Assembly (NCBI GenBank): GCA_000402835.1 | Contig: AQRZ01000049.1 | Location: 1-8,056, forward strand | DNA from: Synergistetes bacterium JGI 0000079-D21 | GTDB lineage: Bacteria > Synergistota > Synergistia > Synergistales > 79-D21 | DNA: 8,056 nucleotides | Direction: 5' to 3' | In this document: in pieces, positions 1-5,454 of the stretch | Numbering within the stretch: the stretch's first letter is position 1 | Layout: each line of letters starts with the position of its first letter | The notes under the pieces: model-generated | The model's input: only the letters and a program-made list of their open reading frames with translations | Databases searched by the model: none | What the model was told of the DNA's origin: nothing | Translations under genes and position numbers: made by a program

Positions 1-226
1 TGCGGAAGGCAAGGCTCCCGAATCGTGGCAGGGCGGTTACCGCCCGTCCTGGTACATGGGGGACGCCATCCGGGGGTTCAATGTCGGTTCTTTCGCCTCG
101 AATTTCGGCTCCAGCTTCTCCGGCGCAGTTTCCTCGGCCTCCGTAGCTCCCGGCAGCCGCTCGGGCTTCGGAGGCGGGGGCGGTTCCGGCGGAGGTGGAG
201 GCGGCGGAGGTGGAGGCGGCTGGTAA
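1..226 (+). CDS. C-terminal end of a probable DUF2207-type membrane protein (5' truncated)
   Basis: An open frame enters from the left edge (first full codon at base 2) and ends with TAA at 224-226, giving the last 74 residues of a protein. The visible part has a PSWYMGD motif, then a Ser/Ala/Phe-rich stretch (FASNFGSSFSGAVSSAS), and finishes in an almost pure glycine run closed by Trp. A 'P-x-W-Y' segment followed by a Ser-rich patch and a Gly-rich tail ending in Trp is typical of the cytosolic or loop C-terminus of DUF2207 predicted membrane proteins. TPM-domain (YgcG-like) proteins have a similar glycine tail and are the main alternative. No membrane segment or catalytic residue falls in the visible part, so the family call rests on the tail alone. 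The molecular function of DUF2207 proteins is not established. Confidence 0.6.
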   Translation, partial: AEGKAPESWQGGYRPSWYMGDAIRGFNVGSFASNFGSSFSGAVSSASVAPGSRSGFGGGGGSGGGGGGGGGGGW

Positions 227-236
227 TCCTTTCTCC

Positions 237-265
237 TTGGCCTCTCCTCACCGTTGCAGTATAAT
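237..265 (+). promoter_or_regulatory. Sigma70-type promoter for the small four-Cys gene
   Basis: A -35 box TTGGCC (237-242) is separated by exactly 17 bp from a perfect -10 box TATAAT (260-265). It begins 10 bases after the stop codon of the upstream gene and would start transcription near 271-273, about 33 bases before the ATG at 305. This indicates that the small gene has its own promoter rather than depending only on readthrough. Confidence 0.7.
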
Positions 266-304
266 GAATTGGCATCTCAACTATCAAACAAGGGAGGGAA
301 AGGT

Positions 305-490
305 ATGCCGAAGCTGGGCTGGCCGCATCCGGACCACGAGAATCACCTTTGCTACTACCAGAACATGGGAATGGTGGAAGCCGACCTGGAACACTACAAG
401 GAAATGGTGAAAGACGGGAAATTCGTCTGCGCAAACTGCGGACGGGTTGCCAAGGAAGCCGGCAACCTCTGCAATCCGGTCGCGCTGTAG
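305..490 (+). CDS. Small four-cysteine (zinc-ribbon-like) protein, 61 aa
   Basis: I do not recognise a named family. The start at 305 is chosen because AGGGAGGG (291-298) lies six bases upstream. An in-frame ATG at 254 would start ahead of this site and within the promoter. The 61-residue product is soluble, with no signal peptide or membrane segment. It has a His/Pro-rich N-terminus (H8, H11, H14), then C16, a charged helical stretch (about 22-37), and a C-terminal FVCANCGRVAKEAGNLCNP segment with C42, C45 and C56. The CxxCG knuckle followed by a further Cys is what zinc ribbons and rubredoxin-like knuckles look like. C16 or one of the histidines could be the fourth ligand. The gene is monocistronic: its own promoter lies upstream and a strong hairpin follows ten bases after the stop. 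That isolation and the strong ribosome binding site suggest a well-expressed protein. Zinc (or iron) binding is inferred from spacing only. Confidence 0.75.
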   Translation: MPKLGWPHPDHENHLCYYQNMGMVEADLEHYKEMVKDGKFVCANCGRVAKEAGNLCNPVAL

Positions 491-499
491 GAGACCGCA

Positions 500-542
500 A
501 GCGAAAGGGCCGGGGGGCGAAAAGCCCCCCGGCCCTTTCGCT
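500..542. terminator. Bidirectional intrinsic terminator, perfect 19-bp stem
   Basis: Bases 500-518 and 524-542 are perfect reverse complements (19 bp, GC-rich core) around a GAAAA loop at 519-523. The hairpin sits between two convergent genes, 9 bases after the stop at 490 and 16 bases beyond the stop of the minus-strand kinase at 559, so it can serve both. The U-tract is weak on both sides (TGTTTCCC on the + strand, TTGCGGTCTC on the - strand), so efficiency in either direction may depend on the very stable stem. Confidence 0.8.
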
Positions 543-558
543 GTTTCCCGAAGGCCGG

Positions 559-2199
559 TCAGACCCTGAAACAGCTCCCGCCGATGAACTCCCTCAGGAT
601 CGAATGGTTGGGAACGTCATCTGCCGGGATGAAGGGGGCGTACCGAAGGAGGTCCAGGAGCCTCTGGGCTTCGCCGAAAACGGGCGACTCCTCGCGAATC
701 CGCCGTAGGAGCGGTTCTGCGTATCCCTTCAGGACAGAGAGCTCATAGACAAGGGCGGAATTGAACATTGAATCGGCCCGTTCCTGGTAGGGGAAAATAT
801 GGCGGGCGGCTCCTCGGATCACTGACGGCCACTGGAGAAGTGTCGCCTCCGGCTTTTTTCCCCGCGTGCGGTAATCCCTGACCAGACGCCTCAAAAGCCG
901 GTTGTCCGTCGTGCTGGTCCGGTTGTGGCGGTCAAGGTTGACCCCGGTGAGCGGGGACAGGTAGAGAAGGAATTTTTCGGAGCCGGGAACGCCCAGCCCC
1001 ACCTGGTCGTTGAGACCGTGAATTCCTTCGATGATCAGGATTTCCCCGGGCTCCAGAAGCAGCTCCGGACCGCTTTCTCTCGTCCCGTTCAGAAAATCGA
1101 AACGCGGAAGCCGGACGGGCCTGCCTTCCAGGAGTTCCGTAATGTGGCAATTCAGCAACTTGAGATCCAGCGCCTCGATGGCTTCGAAATCGTAATTGCC
1201 TTCTCCGTCCCGCGGGGTTTGGCTCCTTTCCAGGAAGTAGTCGTCCATGCAAAGGATCTTCGTTCGTTTCCCGCAAACCGCCAGCTGGATCGCCAGGCGG
1301 TGGGCGGTTGTGGTCTTGCCCGAGCCGGAAGGACCGGCGATGCAGACCATGCGGCAGTTCGGCCTGGATGCCACGGTTTCGGCGATCCGGTTCAGCCGTT
1401 GGGAATGGAGGGCCTCTGAAATGAGGATCAGTTCGGTGCCCTTCCCCTTGGCGACTGCCCTGTGGAGGCTTTCCATGGTACTGATGCCCAGGATATCCAG
1501 CCAGCCCGAGTATTCGAGGAAGACGTCGGAAAGCTGCTTCGGTGGCTGGAACGGCGGAAGCCCGGCTGGAGAGGCCACGGTGGGGAAACGGAGGACCATT
1601 CCGGGCGCGTGCAGGACGAGGTCGAACACCTCAACCGCGCCGGTCGATGGGGCCAGGGGCCCGTAGAAAAAGCCGATCCGGTCCCCAACCCAGTAGGTTT
1701 CGACGGGATCGATCCCGATCCACCTCAACAGCTCCGCCTTTTCCCGGTTCCCCTGCGCCTCTAAGAGAGTTCTCGCCCGGTCGAGGGAAAGGAGTTCACG
1801 CTCGACGGGCCGGTCCTCCTTCACCAGGTCGTTCATCGCCTGCCGGATCGCCGCCACCTGCCCTGCCTCCAGCTCCTCTCCGGGAATTTCGCAGTAGTAG
1901 CCATCGCTGAGCGAATGGCGGACCAGCACTTCCTTGCCCAACGCCTTCCTGCAGGCCAGGACGAGAAGGAACGTGAGCGTCCTGCGGTAGACCTCCTTCC
2001 CTTCGAAGCAGGATGTATCGACAAACGAGACCGTGCAGTCCTCCGCAACTTCCCAGCAAAGGGGGCGAAGGTAGCGGTTGACCCGCCAGGCCACGATATT
2101 GCCGGCCCTCCTCCCGTCCCTTGACAGGACGTCGATGCCATTCATGGGCCTGTCGCTCTCGAACGACCCGTTTCCTTCCTCCGTGACCGTATAGACCAT
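559..2199 (-). CDS. Nucleoside (uridine-type) kinase with ThrRS-like N-terminal domain
   Basis: Cytoplasmic 546-residue P-loop kinase of the uridine kinase/phosphoribulokinase superfamily, expected to phosphorylate a nucleoside with a nucleoside triphosphate. The C-terminal half holds the kinase: Walker A GPSGSGKTT (289-297), the DDYF substrate/base-binding motif (319-322), NYDFEAIEALD (335-345), IIEGIHGLN (389-397) and an Arg-rich lid around 427-447 (RTSTTDNRLLRRLVRDYRTR). The N-terminal part (about 30-200) resembles the TGS and second additional domains of threonyl-tRNA synthetase, including the HSLSDGYYCEI segment (95-105). This full-length two-part layout is a known family annotated as 'nucleoside kinase' in Clostridia, Bacteroidetes and deltaproteobacteria. 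The natural substrate and the role of the ThrRS-like part are not settled. The ATG at 2199 is preceded by GAGGAGG (2207-2213 on the minus strand) at 7 bases, and this site overlaps the stop codon of the upstream gene. The two genes are therefore very probably cotranscribed and translationally linked. It ends shortly before the shared hairpin terminator. Confidence 0.88.
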   Translation of the reverse strand: MVYTVTEEGNGSFESDRPMNGIDVLSRDGRRAGNIVAWRVNRYLRPLCWEVAEDCTVSFVDTSCFEGKEVYRRTLTFLLVLACRKALGKEVLVRHSLSDGYYCEIPGEELEAGQVAAIRQAMNDLVKEDRPVERELLSLDRARTLLEAQGNREKAELLRWIGIDPVETYWVGDRIGFFYGPLAPSTGAVEVFDLVLHAPGMVLRFPTVASPAGLPPFQPPKQLSDVFLEYSGWLDILGISTMESLHRAVAKGKGTELILISEALHSQRLNRIAETVASRPNCRMVCIAGPSGSGKTTTAHRLAIQLAVCGKRTKILCMDDYFLERSQTPRDGEGNYDFEAIEALDLKLLNCHITELLEGRPVRLPRFDFLNGTRESGPELLLEPGEILIIEGIHGLNDQVGLGVPGSEKFLLYLSPLTGVNLDRHNRTSTTDNRLLRRLVRDYRTRGKKPEATLLQWPSVIRGAARHIFPYQERADSMFNSALVYELSVLKGYAEPLLRRIREESPVFGEAQRLLDLLRYAPFIPADDVPNHSILREFIGGSCFRV

Positions 2200-2211
2200 T
2201 TGCCAGCCTCC

Positions 2212-3801
2212 TCAGAACTGGAAGTCGAGGACAATCCGGTAGGGTTTTTCCAGTTGGAAATTCCTGACATTTTTTGCCGTGTGAGAAAAGCGTAGGACCG
2301 ATTTTCCTGTCGATTCCACCAGGACGACCGAAACCTCCTTGCCGTAGGGGGAAGGCAGGCCCGGAAGCGTTGCGGCCGGCAACGCTTCGAAAGAAAGTTC
2401 CACAAAGCCGGGTTTCATCAGGATCCGAGGCTCCGAAACCCGGTCCAGGTCAACTACCGCCCTGATCTTCCTCCCTTCCTTGTTCCAGCGGATAGCGGTG
2501 ATTCGAGCCACCGTAGGGACCGGGGATTGCGTCAATGCGGACGGAACCGGTTTCGCCTCCTCTGCTTTGACCTCCTCCGGTGCCGGCTGTTCCACGATCG
2601 GGATCGGTTTCAGGGGCTGGGGCTTCAGGTCAGCCGACTGGGGAACGACATCCGGAGAGACCGGTGGGATGGCGATCGGCACCTGCTTCACGGGCTGCGG
2701 GTTTCCCCCCGCGGGCTGGGAAGCGTCGGCCGAAACCGTCGAGGCCTCCGCGGCGTGTGACAAGGGGGGATTTTCCAAAGCTCCTTTCGCCGGGGCGGGA
2801 GCCGCGACCAAAGCCGGCAGCTCGCCGGGATCCCCGGTCTCCACGGACAGCTCGGGGATGCCCGCCCATTCGTGGAAGGAGGCATCGTAGTTTTTCACGT
2901 TTCCGTAGCCCAGCATCAGCAGGACCCAAGTCACATAGGCAGACCGGACACCCGCCGTATCGTAAACGATGATTTCGTCTTCGGGCGCGAGCCCGGCTTT
3001 CCCGAACAGTGCCCTCAGGTCCTCGTCGGGCAGAAGGAGGCCGTCCCGTCCGATCAGGTGGTTGTAGGGAACGAGGATCGCTCCCGGGAGATGCCCGCCC
3101 CTCTTCTCGCTGAAGTACCTGGCCCCCTTGTACTCCTCGAGGGTCCGGACATCGAGCAGCTTGGCGGATCCCATCCTTTCGCGGATATACTCGACCGTAG
3201 CCAGCAAGTCGTTCCGGAAGGATTTCATGACGAAATTCGCAGGGCGGGGTGCAGGAACTTCTTTTGTCACCGGAAGGCCCGCTGCCCGCCAGGCCGGCCA
3301 TCCCCCGTCCAGGACGCGGACCCCCGGCACCCCGGCCATCCGGAGCGCCAGGGCCACGAACCCTTCCTGCCCCCAGCTCCCAGGCTCACCGTAGACGATG
3401 ACCGGCCGGGTTCCGTCGATCCCCAGCGCCCCGATGCGCGCAGCCAGGGATTTCGGAGCCAGCAGCGTCGCCCATCCGCGGCTCCCGGGAAGCCCTTTCA
3501 TCGAGCTGAATGACTGCCACTCCGCGTTCACGGCCCTTGGGATATGTCCTCCGCTGTACAGCGAAGCGGGGCGGGCGTCGAGAAGCACGACGCCTCTCGT
3601 GTTCTCCTTGAGCCAATCCAGGGAGACGAAAAAGGCCTCGCGCCCCGTTGCTCCACCCGGCAGCTTTGCGGCAGGCGCCGGGGCACTCGCCGCAGGCTTC
3701 GGGGAAACCGCCTTGACCGGAGCCGCAAAGGAAACGCCTCCAGCGGCAAGAACGAGCGAAAAAGACAGCAAGAGGGGCAACGCCTTCGTTTTCCACTTCA
3801 A
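2212..3801 (-). CDS. Exported tandem-rhodanese protein with C-terminal AMIN-like domain, no cysteine
   Basis: A TTG start at 3801 is chosen because AAGGAGGG (3809-3816) lies 7 bases upstream and a signal peptide begins immediately (MKWKTKALPLLLSF..., likely cleaved near residue 26). The in-frame ATG at 3864 lies next to the promoter -35 box and would place 21 polar residues before the signal. In the 529-residue product, rhodanese domain 1 spans about 57-178 (LLDARPASLYSGGHIPRAVN; VLDGGWPAW) and domain 2 about 197-318 (LLDVRTLEEY; GGHLPGAILVPYNHL). A Pro/Ala-rich linker (about 320-428) contains a repeated PQPVKQVPIA / PQPLKPIPIV unit. An AMIN-like beta domain follows at about 430-529 (ending PYRIVLDFQF). 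AMIN domains in amidases and PilQ secretins direct proteins to the cell wall or septum. The catalytic Cys position is Gly138 in domain 1 and Asp281 in domain 2 (IIVYDTAGVRSA), and no Cys occurs in the whole protein. I infer a binding or structural role in the periplasm/cell envelope, not sulfur transfer. The AMIN call is the less certain half. Confidence 0.8.
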   Translation of the reverse strand: MKWKTKALPLLLSFSLVLAAGGVSFAAPVKAVSPKPAASAPAPAAKLPGGATGREAFFVSLDWLKENTRGVVLLDARPASLYSGGHIPRAVNAEWQSFSSMKGLPGSRGWATLLAPKSLAARIGALGIDGTRPVIVYGEPGSWGQEGFVALALRMAGVPGVRVLDGGWPAWRAAGLPVTKEVPAPRPANFVMKSFRNDLLATVEYIRERMGSAKLLDVRTLEEYKGARYFSEKRGGHLPGAILVPYNHLIGRDGLLLPDEDLRALFGKAGLAPEDEIIVYDTAGVRSAYVTWVLLMLGYGNVKNYDASFHEWAGIPELSVETGDPGELPALVAAPAPAKGALENPPLSHAAEASTVSADASQPAGGNPQPVKQVPIAIPPVSPDVVPQSADLKPQPLKPIPIVEQPAPEEVKAEEAKPVPSALTQSPVPTVARITAIRWNKEGRKIRAVVDLDRVSEPRILMKPGFVELSFEALPAATLPGLPSPYGKEVSVVLVESTGKSVLRFSHTAKNVRNFQLEKPYRIVLDFQF

Positions 3802-3843
3802 TTGGGGACCCTCCTTCGGATTGGGTTCGACGTGAGGTTTTTT

Positions 3844-3875
3844 ATCATATACCGTGCTGAGCATAGCTCAAACAA
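3844..3875 (-). promoter_or_regulatory. Promoter for the rhodanese-AMIN / nucleoside kinase unit
   Basis: Read on the minus strand, a -10 box TATGAT (3844-3849) lies 17 bp from TTTGAG (3867-3872). An alternative alignment is TTGTTT (3870-3875) with TATATG at 18 bp. The -10 is good and the -35 weak. Transcription would begin near 3837, leaving a leader of about 36 bases before the TTG start at 3801. This arrangement also argues against translation starting at 3864. Confidence 0.5.
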
Positions 3876-3949
3876 GGGCCATTTTACCGATGCGGGAGTG
3901 CTGGTTCAATTCGAAATCCCCTCCATTTGGATGGCGGTCTGAACAGTAG

Positions 3950-4081
3950 CCCTGCCTAGCGTTTTTTGGTCGGACCCATTCGTTGGTCCTTTGCTTTTTA
4001 CCGGCCGATTTATCCCGAATTGACTGTAAAATATCTTAATATTCAGACGCCCTGCTTCCCCTTGCATACGCCCCTGCCTAG
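3950..4081 (+). repeat. Direct repeat CCCTGCCTAG, two exact copies
   Basis: The decamer occurs at 3950-3959 and again at 4072-4081, 122 bp apart. The second copy lies in the spacer between the -35 and -10 boxes of the promoter at 4062-4090. Exact repetition and placement suggest a pair of regulator binding sites that could support looping. Chance repetition of ten bases is possible. Confidence 0.35.
3968..3989. promoter_or_regulatory. GGTCC/GGACC palindromic cluster, candidate operator
   Basis: GGTCGGACC (3968-3976) has perfect GGTC/GACC arms around one base. GGACC (3972-3976) forms an inverted repeat with GGTCC (3985-3989) across 8 bases, with CATTCGTT between. A related half-site, GTGGTCCAC, occurs at 4098-4106. 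Short G/C-flanked palindromes with a GGT core resemble the general style of FadR/FCD-family operators, but the match to a published consensus is imperfect. Confidence 0.3.
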
Positions 4082-4090
4082 GGATATAGT
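4062..4090 (+). promoter_or_regulatory. Sigma70-type promoter of the regulator-HD-dehydratase operon
   Basis: The -35 box TTGCAT (4062-4067) and -10 box TATAGT (4085-4090) are separated by exactly 17 bp, with the AT-rich 4027-4044 stretch upstream. Transcription would start near 4096, about 25 bases before the ATG at 4122. No other convincing promoter was seen in the short gaps downstream, so this probably drives all the genes to the window end. Confidence 0.6.
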
Positions 4091-4106
4091 GCACTGGGTG
4101 GTCCAC
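4088..4106. promoter_or_regulatory. Palindromes over the predicted start site, candidate autoregulatory operator
   Basis: AGTGCACT (4088-4095) is a perfect 8-bp palindrome overlapping the end of the -10 box and the predicted start point. GTGGTCCAC (4098-4106) follows at once, with GTGG/CCAC arms around one base. A repressor bound here would block the promoter, which fits autoregulation by the GntR-type protein encoded directly downstream. This is inference from position and symmetry only. Confidence 0.3.
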
Positions 4107-4121
4107 GCAAGGAGGGGTTCC

Positions 4122-4823
4122 ATGGAAACCAAGAAGGTCAAGGCGACCCGGATCTACGAGAAGGTCGTCGAAGAACTCAAGGATCTCATCTCCCGGGGCG
4201 AGCTCCGGCCCGGCGATCCTCTTCCGCCCGAACGCCAGATGATGGAGGACCTCGGAGTGAGCCGCAGCTCGCTGCGGGAGGCGTTCCGAGTCCTGGAGCT
4301 GATCGGCCTCATTGAAAGCGTACCCGGTAAAGGGCGGTTTGTCCGGAGGCCCGTCACGGAAACCGGGGAATCCCGCAACATCACCCTGGAGGGTGCCGCC
4401 GTGCTGGAACTGATGGAGGCCAGGCGGATCATCGACCCCGCAATCGCGGCAGAGGCCGCCAAGCGAGCTCTCCCTGCCGACCTGACGAAACTCCGCCGCA
4501 TCCTTTCCCGCACCGAGCAGAACCTGGAATCAACGAGCCACCGGGCACAGAACGACTTCGACTTTCACCTCGCCCTTGCCGAGGCAACCCACAACTTCAT
4601 CTTCGTTAACATCGTCAAGATGACCTTCAACCTCATCATGGCCGCCCATGACAGGATCTACAGCCGCCTGACCGACAAACAGGCGTTCCTCAAGGAACAT
4701 TCTGGTCTATACACCGCCATCGTCGACCACGACTCCAAGCTGGCGGCGAAAATCGCGGGAACCCATATCGAGCGGGTTTATCACACCTTGCAGGAAAGCA
4801 TCTCCCTGGAAGACCAGGGATGA
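4122..4823 (+). CDS. FadR-subfamily GntR transcriptional regulator (FCD domain)
   Basis: A 233-residue regulator of usual length for the family. The ATG at 4122 follows AAGGAGGGG (4109-4117) by 4 bases; upstream in-frame starts run through the promoter. The N-terminal winged helix-turn-helix spans about 7-75: RIYEKVVEELKDLI, the GDPLPPERQMMEDLGVSRSS recognition region (31-50), LREAFRVLELIGLIE and the GKGRFV wing. The all-helical FCD ligand domain spans about 94-225. It keeps the usual metal ligands: D145 and H149 in NDFDFHLALAEATHN, H193 in KEHSGLYTAI and H215 in GTHIERVY. This predicts a metal-assisted carboxylate-binding pocket like those of other metal-binding FCD proteins. It is the first gene of the operon, 37 bases ahead of the HD gene, and probably controls the operon and itself in response to a substrate or product of the downstream dehydratases. 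The ligand is not known. Confidence 0.9.
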   Translation: METKKVKATRIYEKVVEELKDLISRGELRPGDPLPPERQMMEDLGVSRSSLREAFRVLELIGLIESVPGKGRFVRRPVTETGESRNITLEGAAVLELMEARRIIDPAIAAEAAKRALPADLTKLRRILSRTEQNLESTSHRAQNDFDFHLALAEATHNFIFVNIVKMTFNLIMAAHDRIYSRLTDKQAFLKEHSGLYTAIVDHDSKLAAKIAGTHIERVYHTLQESISLEDQG

Positions 4824-4860
4824 TCTGTCGAACCAAACCAAGTCACGGGAGGGAAGAAAC

Positions 4861-5418
4861 ATGAGAGAGAAAATCGTGGAACTGCTGCCGGAAATCAACT
4901 GGATCACCGATCCGACGCTGCGTGAGCAGGTCATCGACACGTACGTGGATGCCCTGAAAACCGGCGGCTGGGAGCCGGAGGACATGGCCAGGATCCCCTT
5001 CACGCTCCTGATCCCCAACTGCCCGGCTTCGTACCTCACTCACACCCGGGGGGTCACCCGCGTTTGCAAGAGGGTCTTCGAGGAATTCAACGCCCTCTAC
5101 AAGGACGAGGGGGGCTTCCAGCTGAACCATGACGACCTGATCGCCGGGGCGATCCTTCACGACGTGGGCAAGCTCGTGGAATACGAGAAAAACCCGGAAG
5201 GCTCGACGGTCAAGTCCCAGCTCGGCAAGGACCTCCGCCATCCCTTCTCCGGCACCGTGCTGGCCATGCGCAACGGCGTTTCCAGCAAGATCGCCCACAT
5301 CATCGCCAACCACGCCCACGAAGGGGATGGAACCCTTCGGAGCCCGGAGGGCGTGGTAGTCAACAAGGCGGATTTCGTGAACTTCGAGACCATCAAGTCG
5401 TTCCTGGGCATGAAGTAA
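4861..5418 (+). CDS. HD-domain metal-dependent phosphohydrolase-like protein
   Basis: A 185-residue soluble protein beginning at an ATG 7 bases after a GGGAGGG-type site. The HD-superfamily ligand set is visible: H61 (THTRGVTRVC), the H100-D101 doublet (ILHDVGKLVEYE), H127 (LRHPFSGTVLA), H151/H153 (IIANHAHEGDG) and D171 (NKADFVNFE). This is a one-domain HD protein with enough histidines for a two-metal site (H61, H100, D101, H127, H151 and D171). It has no GYP loop, response-regulator or synthetase domain, so it is not a c-di-GMP phosphodiesterase or RelA/SpoT-type enzyme. The reaction is unknown; HD proteins of this size cleave phosphate esters of nucleotides or small molecules. It lies 37 bases after the regulator gene and 36 bases before the first dehydratase subunit, on the same strand. 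This implies co-regulation, though an HD protein has no evident part in hydro-lyase chemistry. Confidence 0.85.
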   Translation: MREKIVELLPEINWITDPTLREQVIDTYVDALKTGGWEPEDMARIPFTLLIPNCPASYLTHTRGVTRVCKRVFEEFNALYKDEGGFQLNHDDLIAGAILHDVGKLVEYEKNPEGSTVKSQLGKDLRHPFSGTVLAMRNGVSSKIAHIIANHAHEGDGTLRSPEGVVVNKADFVNFETIKSFLGMK

Positions 5419-5454
5419 ACTGTTTCACCATATTTTTACGGGAGGTGCAACTCC

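Larger units (their letters stand above)
3802..4121. other. Divergent intergenic control region, 320 bp
   Basis: This gene-free stretch separates the minus-strand rhodanese unit from the plus-strand regulator operon. It is visibly more AT-rich than the flanking genes. It holds one promoter for each direction, an AT-rich inverted repeat AATAT-CTTA-ATATT (4030-4043), a repeated CCCTGCCTAG decamer, and three GGTCC-type half-sites. No small ORF with a convincing ribosome binding site and no RNA gene was seen. The frame open from 3966 into the regulator gene lacks a start signal in this region. Confidence 0.75.

Noticed and set aside
78..500. A 140-codon minus-strand frame across the left-hand genes
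   Set aside because: It is Arg/Ser/Pro-rich, covers the antisense of two better-supported reading frames, and ends inside the terminator stem region.
925..1666. Plus-strand open frames opposite the nucleoside kinase
   Set aside because: They are antisense to a full-length kinase with intact motifs and have no domain signature of their own.
2872..3513. A 213-codon plus-strand frame opposite the rhodanese domains
   Set aside because: It is a codon-bias shadow of the rhodanese gene; its translation resembles no known domain and lacks a ribosome binding site.
3966..3990. The GGACC/GGTCC hairpin as a terminator
   Set aside because: No gene ends just upstream on either strand, the stem is short with a mismatch, and it fits better as a regulatory palindrome.
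4020..4042. TTGACT followed by TAATAT as a second promoter for the regulator
   Set aside because: The spacer is only 11 bp, and at 17 bp the sequence is TTCAGA, a poor -10 box. The TTGCAT-17-TATAGT pair downstream is far better.
3966..4121. A longer N-terminus for the GntR regulator from an upstream ATG at 3966
   Set aside because: It would translate through the promoter and add 52 residues not found in this family, while the ATG at 4122 has a strong ribosome binding site and begins at the normal distance before the helix-turn-helix.
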